5,319 nucleotides of DNA from Desulfatitalea sp. (lineage in GTDB: Bacteria > Desulfobacterota > Desulfobacteria > Desulfobacterales > Desulfosarcinaceae). The notes beneath the pieces were generated by a model. The model had not been told where the DNA came from and did not search any database. It saw only the letters and a list, made by a program, of their open reading frames with translations. The stretch lies in the NCBI GenBank assembly GCA_018224505.1, contig JAGTVD010000239.1, positions 1 through 5,319 on the forward strand, given 5' to 3'. Numbering within the stretch: the first letter of the stretch is position 1; each line of letters begins with the position of its first letter. Shown in pieces: positions 1 to 4,935 of the stretch. A program made the translations under genes and the position numbers.

Positions 1-129
1 GAAGACCAGTTTGACCGGATGGTTGGTGCAATCGATGGTGTCGTCATCGAATTTCATCAATGCCAGCTTGTTCGGGGTGGATGTGGCATTGGTGGCCCGG
101 TTGTCTGTGTATACCGTTTCGCTTCTTTG
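1..129 (-). CDS. Possible partial gene running off the left edge, product unknown
   Basis: The minus strand is open from a TAA at 132-130 to the window edge, 43 codons. I do not recognise the product. The readable part includes YTDNRATNATSTPNKL and MKFDDDTIDCTNHPVKLVF. About three quarters of its codons end in G or C, against roughly half in the competing + strand frame, which argues for real coding on the minus strand. The only start candidates are TTG (60-58) and ATG (57-55). Neither has a Shine-Dalgarno motif, and the coding-like codon bias extends upstream of both, as far as about 110. The gene may therefore have lost its 5' end or carry a frameshift: a different minus frame has an ATG just upstream, near 136, followed by LTKKRNG. 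Too little is visible to assign a function. Confidence 0.3.
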
Positions 130-156
130 TTAACATCAAGAAATTACATGTAAATT
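127..156 (+). promoter_or_regulatory. Weak sigma-70-like promoter candidate
   Basis: TTGTTA (127-132) and TAAATT (151-156) are separated by 18 bp. Each hexamer matches the consensus at four of six positions. The site lies in the most AT-rich part of the window and points towards the radical SAM pseudogene, whose start is about 390 bp away. It could equally be chance in AT-rich DNA. Confidence 0.2.
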
Positions 157-547
157 ATCTTTCATAAACGTCTTTCGGACTGGAGAATGGCGCTGTGGCA
201 CACACCTGCGCCGTGACGCATGTGTGTCATGTCACAGTTGGCTTGTAGGGGGATAGAGGGTGATCGCATCTCTTCTTTGGTTCCGGAATTAACACGGCAC
301 ACATGCGATTCCCTTGTGGGGGCGACAAATGGCACTGATATGAACAAAGGAAGGCATTATTGGTGAAAAATAGCAGGACATCGACAAAATTCCGGCTGTA
401 ACTCCCTCCTGTATCTCAAGCGGTTCCGGTTCAACTCGCAAGCGGTCGCCATCAGGTGTGTTTGGGTTCTTGAAAAAAGTTTCCGCATCATTCTTCGTAA
501 TCTCAACTAACGCTACATTTGTAGGCATTGGTGAAGAGGATACTTTG
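133..547. other. Long intergenic stretch without a convincing gene
   Basis: No + strand frame here gives a protein of useful length with a ribosome binding site. One minus-strand frame (stop near 289, ATG near 530) is open and reads like a soluble protein, but it has no ribosome binding site and no codon bias, so it is not called. The stretch holds a weak promoter-like pair (127-156), a CRP/FNR-like palindrome (221-236), a 10-bp inverted repeat (217-226 with 298-307) and an 8-bp inverted repeat (283-290 with 388-395). It is visibly more AT-rich than the genes after 1300. Confidence 0.5.
221..236. promoter_or_regulatory. CRP/FNR-family-like operator palindrome
   Basis: TGTGT, six bases, then TCACA. 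This matches nine of ten fixed positions of the Escherichia coli CRP consensus TGTGA-N6-TCACA. It sits inside a wider GTGAC-N13-GTCAC inverted repeat (213-235). It lies about 65 bp after the weak promoter hexamers and over 300 bp before the radical SAM start, so what it would regulate is unclear. The match is seen directly; binding by a CRP/FNR-type protein is inferred. Confidence 0.25.
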
Positions 548-1128
548 ATGACAACCAACAGGCCAGCAAGCCCCTTGTGGGCCACTGTGAATGTCACGGG
601 TGTATGCAATCTGCAATGCGAATACTGCTTTTTTCAGCCCAGAAAGCATGAACACATGACAATCGTCGACTTCATCAATGTGATTGCTATACTGAAGGCA
701 CAGAACGCCTTTTTTCTGACCATCAGTGGCGGTGAGCCATTCATGCACCCGCGGATAATCATCCTGATGCATGCCCATGATACGTTCGAACATGCGACCG
801 TGCTGAGCAACGGCACCCGGATCCAAAAAACGCATGTGGACTGCATGCGGGCGATTATTAAGAGAAAGGGGGCCTTCCCTTTGCAGATTTCCCGCGATGC
901 CATCGATCCGGACACGAACGATAAGACACGTGGCATGGCGTTCAAGGTCATGAAGAACCTGCAAGTTTTGAGGGATGCAGGCATCACGCTCACCATTGCG
1001 ATGGTGAAAACAGCAATGCGGACCTGTCGTCCCTGTTGCCCTATATGGGCCGCAACGTGATCATTACCCTCGTAACGCCCGCATTGTTGGCTGCAGGTCT
1101 TTTTGCGGGCCGCTACTTGTCCGGATAA
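548..1128 (+). pseudogene. Radical SAM protein, frameshifted and truncated
   Basis: The start ATG at 548 has a good Shine-Dalgarno (AAGAGGA, 534-540) seven bases upstream. The first frame (to 1060, 170 residues) carries the radical SAM cluster motif CNLQCEYC (Cys20, Cys24, Cys27), the SAM-contacting SGGEPF (60-65), LSNGT (86-90) and the LQISRDAID strand (112-120). These mark a Fe4S4/SAM enzyme that generates the 5'-deoxyadenosyl radical; the substrate cannot be told. After AMVKTA (near 1015) the frame turns into a Cys- and Arg-rich tail that ends at 1060. Adding one A after position 1015 restores a sensible continuation, NADLSSLLPYMGR, which stays open to TAA at 1126-1128. Even then only about 190 residues result, short for a radical SAM domain and with no SPASM or other C-terminal domain. 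A decaying gene is most likely. A sequencing error could explain the frameshift but not the short length. Confidence 0.75.
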
Positions 1129-1192
1129 TCGTCAGCCAATCGGAAAAAACGGCATACACCAATTTGCAAGATGGCGTGATGCGACCAGGTGG

Positions 1193-1221
1193 TTGACAAT
1201 CGTGCTGTTTCAGACAAGCAT
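1193..1221 (+). promoter_or_regulatory. Candidate promoter of the transporter operon
   Basis: A perfect -35 hexamer TTGACA lies at 1193-1198. The best-spaced -10 (17 bp) is AAGCAT at 1216-1221, which matches TATAAT at only three of six positions. A strong -35 with a poor -10 fits a regulated promoter, or a different sigma factor, or no promoter at all. It would give a leader of about 85 nt before the transporter start at 1314. Confidence 0.3.
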
Positions 1222-1267
1222 GGTTACAGGTGAGTGTGTTGAACCGTGCTGCCGAGCCTGGTTCGAC

Positions 1268-1282
1268 TGCGCTTAAGGCGCA
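1268..1282 (+). repeat. Small stem-loop in the transporter leader
   Basis: TGCGC, loop TTAAG, GCGCA forms a perfect 5-bp stem ending 18 bases before the Shine-Dalgarno AAGGA (1301-1305). If the promoter near 1193 is real, this lies in the mRNA leader. It is short, so a regulatory role is only a possibility. Confidence 0.25.
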
Positions 1283-1313
1283 TCCTTTCAATAGTTCAGA
1301 AAGGAAAAATGGC

Positions 1314-3113
1314 ATGGCTAAAAAACAACAGAAGAGTAAGCAGCGGAAAGAGATGACTTACCAGCGCAAAGCGATGGAGATGGCGCGGGCGCACTGGGAG
1401 AAGCAGAAAAAGAAGGCCATCAACGAGCGCCGGACCTTTCGTGGTCTGCAAATTCTGCCCACAGCCAGCTATTATGATGAATCCCGCGGTCACAAGCCAG
1501 GCGAAAACAATTGGACAGGATTTGGCTTCGACTTGCATCCCCAGGTTACTGTGGTGGCCGGCGGGTTGGTGCTGCTGTTTATTGTGACGACACTGATATT
1601 CAGGGATCAGTCGGGAGCCTTTTTTCAGGGCTTGCTGGACAGCATTGGCAACTCGTTGGGCTGGTTGTATATCCTGGCGGCGAACTTTTTTGTGATGGTG
1701 ATGGTGCTGATCGCCGCCAGCGATTACGGCAAAATCCGGATCGGCGGGCCGGATGCGCTGCCGGAGTTCAGTACCTTCAGTTGGTATGCCATGCTCATGA
1801 GCGCCGGCATGGGGATCGGGCTGATGTTCTGGAGTGTCGCCGAACCGATTTTTCACTTTCTGACCCCTTCCCCGATGTTCGATGTGCCTGCGGCAACCGC
1901 CCAGTCGGCCCAGGTGGCGCTGGGGCTCACTTACTACCATTGGGGGATTCATCCCTGGGGCATTTATGCCCTGGTGGGGCTGGCGTTGTCCTTTTTCGCA
2001 TACAATCGCGGGCTTCCGCTGACAATCCGATCCATTTTTTACCCGCTCCTGGGAGAAAAAATTTACGGCTTCTGGGGCAATTTGATCGACGTGCTGTCGG
2101 TGCTGGCCACCCTTTTCGGTCTGGCCACCTCCCTAGGATTGGGGGTCACCCAGGTCTCTTCGGGCCTCAATTACCTGTTCGGTTTTCCCACCTCAACCGA
2201 GTTCGCCGTATTGCTGATCGGGGTGATTACCCTCCTTGCCGTCATATCCATTGCCTCTGGTCTGGATAAAGGCGTCAAAATGTTGAGCATGGCCAATATG
2301 TATACGGCGGGTGCCTTTATGGTGTTCTTACTGCTCGTGGGGCCGACTGTATACATTCTGAAAGCTTTTACCCAGAACTTGGGGTTCTATATCCAGAACC
2401 TGCCGCAATTGAGCTTCTGGGTGGAGACTTTTTACGGTGCCGAAGGCAGCAACTGGCAGAATCCATGGACCATCTTCTATTGGGGATGGTGGATCTCATG
2501 GTCTCCGTTCGTGGGGATGTTCATCGCACGCATTTCCAAGGGGCGAACCGTGCGCGAGTTTATTCTGGGGGTTATGGTATTTCCGACGCTGTTATCATTT
2601 TTGTGGATGTCGTCCTTTGGCGGATCGGCACTGTGGCTGCAGCTCACCGGGGCCGCCGATATCGCCGCCGCCGTCAATGCAGATGTCTCAACGGCGCTCT
2701 TCGTGATGCTCGAACAGTTCCCCCTTGCAAAGCTCACTTCTTTAATCGGGATTTTGCTGGTTACGATCTTTTTTATCACATCCTCCGATTCCGGCTCGCT
2801 GGTTGTCGATCACCTCACTTCCGGCGGGAAGCTCGATTCTCCTGTTCCCCAGCGGATTTTCTGGGGGATCGTGGAAGGGCTGTGCGCGGCGGTACTGCTC
2901 ATGGGCGGCGGTCTGGTGGCGCTGCAAAGTGCTTCCATTGCCACGGGCCTGCCATTCACCATTGTGTTGCTGGTCATGTGTTACAGCTTGTACCGCGGTT
3001 TGAAGGAAGAGCACTACCACGCCACCGTTATCGGTAAGATGCAGCCGGAGACGCACAAAATTGAAATTCCGGTTGGTAAGGAAGGGGTGGCAACGGACAA
3101 GGTGTTTCCATGA
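1314..3113 (+). CDS. BCCT-family transporter (betaine/choline/carnitine type)
   Basis: Secondary transporter of the betaine-carnitine-choline family (TC 2.A.15), inner membrane, 599 residues, which takes up trimethylammonium solutes such as glycine betaine for osmotic protection. I chose ATG 1314 because AAGGA lies eight bases upstream; a GTG at 1230 in the same frame lacks a ribosome site. About twelve hydrophobic segments run from residue 76 to 560. Family signatures are GMGIG in TM3 (165-169), HWGIHPWGIY in TM4 (209-218), SGLDKG (315-320), WWISWSPF in TM8 (392-399) and FFITSSDSGS in TM10 (486-495). From what I recall of Corynebacterium BetP, Trp210, Trp215, Tyr218 and Trp393 match its aromatic substrate box, and Met166, Phe486, Thr489 and Ser490 match its second sodium site, so sodium-coupled uptake is inferred. 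The N-terminal tail (2-47) is unusually rich in Lys and Arg; the C-terminal tail (561-599) is short. The stop overlaps the next gene by 4 bp. The exact substrate cannot be fixed. Confidence 0.95.
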   Translation: MAKKQQKSKQRKEMTYQRKAMEMARAHWEKQKKKAINERRTFRGLQILPTASYYDESRGHKPGENNWTGFGFDLHPQVTVVAGGLVLLFIVTTLIFRDQSGAFFQGLLDSIGNSLGWLYILAANFFVMVMVLIAASDYGKIRIGGPDALPEFSTFSWYAMLMSAGMGIGLMFWSVAEPIFHFLTPSPMFDVPAATAQSAQVALGLTYYHWGIHPWGIYALVGLALSFFAYNRGLPLTIRSIFYPLLGEKIYGFWGNLIDVLSVLATLFGLATSLGLGVTQVSSGLNYLFGFPTSTEFAVLLIGVITLLAVISIASGLDKGVKMLSMANMYTAGAFMVFLLLVGPTVYILKAFTQNLGFYIQNLPQLSFWVETFYGAEGSNWQNPWTIFYWGWWISWSPFVGMFIARISKGRTVREFILGVMVFPTLLSFLWMSSFGGSALWLQLTGAADIAAAVNADVSTALFVMLEQFPLAKLTSLIGILLVTIFFITSSDSGSLVVDHLTSGGKLDSPVPQRIFWGIVEGLCAAVLLMGGGLVALQSASIATGLPFTIVLLVMCYSLYRGLKEEHYHATVIGKMQPETHKIEIPVGKEGVATDKVFP

Positions 3114-3868
3114 AAGCAAGAGTGAAAATCGGCGCTGCCCGCACGCCGGATGGCAGTGACATGGTGCTCTATCGCCATGACCGTGACTTCTATATCATGG
3201 TCAACGGCCAGGAGTTGATGGACAGCCGCCAAACTGAATCGGAGCAGGCACTGGCGCGGCTGGGGTGCCGGCATCTGGCGGATTGCGAGGCGCCCGCTAT
3301 TCTCATCGGCGGTCTGGGGATGGGGTACACCCTGCGCCAGGCGCTCGATATGGTCGGGCCCCGTGCCCGGGTGTTGGTTGGCGAACTGGCAGGTGCCGTC
3401 GTCGAATGGAACCATGCGTTTTTCGGGGCGCTCAATGGCCGGCCTCTCGAGGATCCACGTGTCACGCTTGAAACAGGCGATGTCGTTGCATTGATGGCGC
3501 GTTCCAAACGCCGCTTTGATGCGATCCTGCTGGATATCGACAACGGTCCCGGTCCGGTGACCGATTCCGGCAATCGTCGCTTGTATGGCCGTGACGGCAT
3601 TCAGGTGTGTCGGCGCGCGCTCCGCAAAGACGGGTGCCTGGCGGTGTGGTCGGTCGAACCGAGTTATCGATTCGAGCAGCTGCTGGTGCGGTGCGGTTTC
3701 CATGTGCGCCGCTATCGGGTTCCCGCTTTCAAGGGCAGTAAAGCGGCATCCCGGTTCGTTTGGGTCGCTTCGGAAAACGAAACGCTCCTGCCGCCGGGCG
3801 GCGGCGCGCCGCGCCCGGTCGAAAAAAAACCGCCGCACGCCTACCGTCGACGGCTACGCAGGCGGTGA
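3110..3868 (+). CDS. Spermidine-synthase-like SAM-binding protein
   Basis: A 252-residue protein with the Rossmann fold shared by spermidine synthases and SAM methyltransferases. It shows the nucleotide loop IGGLGMGYT (66-74), an acidic residue after strand 2 (VGELAG, Glu92), ETGDVVALM (121-129), where the family has an acidic residue near the adenine, and LLDIDNGPGP (140-149) at the place of the SpeE motif usually read as D-x-T-D-P-x-G-P. The N-terminal part (about 1-60) is shorter than the beta-domain of true SpeE, and the TDP core is replaced by IDNGP, so aminopropyl transfer to putrescine is doubtful. Methyl transfer or another alkyl transfer is possible; the substrate is unknown. The ATG overlaps the transporter stop (ATGA, 3110-3113), so translation is coupled to the transporter. 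The C-terminus after residue 227 is low in complexity and ends in RRRLRRR. Confidence 0.8.
   Translation: MKARVKIGAARTPDGSDMVLYRHDRDFYIMVNGQELMDSRQTESEQALARLGCRHLADCEAPAILIGGLGMGYTLRQALDMVGPRARVLVGELAGAVVEWNHAFFGALNGRPLEDPRVTLETGDVVALMARSKRRFDAILLDIDNGPGPVTDSGNRRLYGRDGIQVCRRALRKDGCLAVWSVEPSYRFEQLLVRCGFHVRRYRVPAFKGSKAASRFVWVASENETLLPPGGGAPRPVEKKPPHAYRRRLRRR
3796..3829 (+). repeat. GC-rich imperfect palindrome followed by eight A
   Basis: GGGCG (3796-3800) pairs with CGCCC (3812-3816) around the self-complementary GGCGCGCC (3803-3810), and A8 follows at 3822-3829. All of it lies inside the 3' end of the spermidine-synthase-like gene. The A8 run is a plausible polymerase-slippage or indel hot spot. 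It is not a + strand terminator, since no T run follows. Confidence 0.4.
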
Positions 3869-3942
3869 GCGCCGAGGGGCGGGGAAGACTTTGATCGATA
3901 ACTGGTTTTGATTTGATGCCATCAGCGCGAGGTGTAGACCCT

Positions 3943-4155
3943 ATGAAAAACATTGAAATATCCCAAGCGCCTGTCGAGCTCTATAAAATCCTGAAATTCG
4001 AAAACCTGGTCGGCAGCGGCGGCGAAGCCAAACATGTCATTGCCCAGGGCCTGGTTACGGTCAATGGCGCGGTGGAAACGAGGAAAAGTAAAAAGATCTC
4101 CGCCGGCGATGTGATCGGATTTGGAGAAGAGAATTTCCGTGTGCAGGTAAAATGA
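3943..4155 (+). CDS. ybcJ: S4-domain RNA-binding protein, YbcJ family
   Basis: A 70-residue protein, the same length as Escherichia coli YbcJ. Nearly the whole chain is an S4 RNA-binding fold: FENLVGSGGEAKHVIAQG (19-36) supplies the two helices, and LVTVNGAVETRKSKKISAGD (37-56) the turn and basic patch. S4 domains bind structured RNA, often rRNA or tRNA; this stand-alone type has no settled role. I chose ATG 3943 because GAGGTG (3929-3934) lies eight bases upstream and the family begins there. In-frame TTG 3913 and ATG 3916 would add ten or so residues without a ribosome site. It lies 74 bp after the synthase-like gene and 18 bp before the UPF0178 gene, so it is probably cotranscribed at least with the latter. 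Confidence 0.88.
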   Translation: MKNIEISQAPVELYKILKFENLVGSGGEAKHVIAQGLVTVNGAVETRKSKKISAGDVIGFGEENFRVQVK

Positions 4156-4173
4156 GATGGTTGGAGGTTTGAT

Positions 4174-4641
4174 TTGCTCCATATTTTTGTAGATGCCGAT
4201 GCGTGCCCGGTCAAGCAGGAGGTTTATCGTGTCGCGCGTCGCTATCAATTGGCTGTCACCCTGGTGGCCAATGCCTGGATGCGGGTCCCGGATGAACCAC
4301 GGATTACGCTCCAGGTTGTCAAGGACGGGTTCGACGCCGCTGACAACTGGATAGCCGGCCAGGTGCAACCGGGTGACATCGTGGTCACCGCGGACATCCC
4401 GCTTGCCGACCGCTGCATCAGTAAGGGCGCACGGGTCCTTGGCCCAACCGGCAAGCCGTTCACGGATGACAACATCGGGATGGCGGTGGCGGGTCGTAAC
4501 CTGTTGGCCGAGCTTCGCAGCGCAGGAGAAATAACGGGCGGTCCTCCCCCGCTGACCCAGCGCGACCGGTCGCGTTTTCTGCAACAGCTCGATACCCTGA
4601 TTCACGCCATCCGGCGGCACTGTTCGGACTCGAATGCATAA
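4174..4641 (+). CDS. yaiI: UPF0178 protein, YaiI/YqxD family, TTG start
   Basis: A 155-residue cytoplasmic protein, close to the usual length of about 150. The family hallmark FVDADACPVK (5-14) is present with Asp7, Asp9 and Cys11. Further on are VVKDGFDAADNWI (48-60), VVTADIPLADRC (70-81), the GPTGKPFTDDNIG block (90-102), and TGGPPPLTQRDRSRF (121-135) near the end. The fold is thought to resemble PIN/NYN nucleases, with the aspartates binding metal, but I know of no established activity. The start is TTG 4174: GGAGG (4163-4167) lies six bases upstream, and the conserved start of the family (LHIFVDADACPVK) follows directly. No ATG or GTG fits as well. The 18-bp gap to the S4 gene suggests one transcript. 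Confidence 0.93.
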   Translation: MLHIFVDADACPVKQEVYRVARRYQLAVTLVANAWMRVPDEPRITLQVVKDGFDAADNWIAGQVQPGDIVVTADIPLADRCISKGARVLGPTGKPFTDDNIGMAVAGRNLLAELRSAGEITGGPPPLTQRDRSRFLQQLDTLIHAIRRHCSDSNA

Positions 4642-4650
4642 AACCTATTC

Positions 4651-4668
4651 GGCACCGTCCATGGTGCC
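4651..4668 (+). terminator. Hairpin after the UPF0178 gene, possible weak terminator
   Basis: GGCACC, loop GTCCAT, GGTGCC forms a perfect 6-bp stem nine bases after the stop codon. A second GGTGCC (4675-4680) could pair with the left arm instead. No T run follows, so intrinsic termination would be weak. The position, at the end of the four-gene set and before the desaturase promoter, is the main argument. Confidence 0.3.
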
Positions 4669-4806
4669 TTCCAAGGTGCCCGGGGGTTGACCGCTGTGCA
4701 CAAGCAGCGTCTGCTTCGAATCGGGTGCGCTGCCGGTCCGCCGGACCATTTATGTGCGACAATTGCGGGTAATTGATGTGCTCTCTGCACGCCAATTCAG
4801 AATCGC

Positions 4807-4835
4807 TTGCCAGGCGCTGGGAGGGCCGATATAAT
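4807..4835 (+). promoter_or_regulatory. Strong sigma-70 promoter of the desaturase gene
   Basis: TTGCCA (4807-4812, five of six consensus positions), a 17-bp spacer, and a perfect TATAAT (4830-4835). The predicted start of transcription is about A4843, giving a leader of about 93 nt before ATG 4936. The spacer begins within a small palindrome, CCAG-GCG-CTGG (4810-4820), overlapping the -35. This is the best promoter in the window and sets the desaturase apart as its own unit. Confidence 0.7.
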
Positions 4836-4851
4836 TTTTGCCAGGATGCCG

Positions 4852-4897
4852 GCGATGCATGGCCCATCGGTATGATGGGCCACCATGGTGCCATCGC
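4852..4897 (+). promoter_or_regulatory. Palindrome / stem-loop in the desaturase leader
   Basis: TGGCCCATC (4860-4868) and GATGGGCCA (4874-4882) form a perfect 9-bp stem around the loop GGTAT. Outside it, GCGATG (4852-4857) can pair with CATCGC (4892-4897) across unequal spacers. It lies just downstream of the predicted transcript start and upstream of the ribosome site. It could be a repressor operator at DNA level (as for fatty-acid-responsive regulators) or a leader RNA structure affecting stability or translation. No T run follows, so it is unlikely to be a terminator. Confidence 0.5.
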
Positions 4898-4903
4898 GTG
4901 TTG

Positions 4904-4928
4904 AAGGAAAGGAGAACCAGGAAGGAGG
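4904..4928 (+). promoter_or_regulatory. Purine-rich leader with three Shine-Dalgarno-like motifs
   Basis: AAGGA (4904-4908), AAGGAG (4909-4914) and AAGGAGG (4922-4928) follow each other. The last is a near-perfect ribosome binding site seven bases before ATG 4936 and fixes the desaturase start. The upstream copies may act as ribosome standby sites, or may simply be purine-rich sequence. Confidence 0.6.
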
Positions 4929-4935
4929 TTTGCGC

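Noticed and set aside
458..547. Radical SAM start at ATG 458
   Set aside because: The 30 extra residues have no family features, and ATG 548 has a clear Shine-Dalgarno motif seven bases upstream.
1230..1313. Longer transporter start at GTG 1230
   Set aside because: There is no ribosome binding site before it. The added residues are not transporter-like, and ATG 1314 has AAGGA at ideal spacing.
1511..2269. Long alternative + strand frame inside the transporter
   Set aside because: It is a shadow of the transporter gene, which has full-length family motifs in its own frame.
3014..3838. Long minus-strand frame opposite the synthase-like gene
   Set aside because: It is antisense to a well-supported gene and comes from GC-biased codons. 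It has no ribosome site or known domain.
3844..3853. CCGTCGACGG perfect 10-bp palindrome as an operator
   Set aside because: It lies in the GC-rich 3' end of a coding region, away from any promoter, and such short palindromes are expected by chance there.
3922..4620. Minus-strand frame of 232 residues across the S4 and UPF0178 genes
   Set aside because: It overlaps two clear conserved genes on the other strand and has no recognisable motif.
4776..4904. Small + strand frame of 42 codons (MCSLHANSESLARRW...)
   Set aside because: It runs through the strong desaturase promoter and leader palindrome, has no ribosome site, and has no recognisable features.
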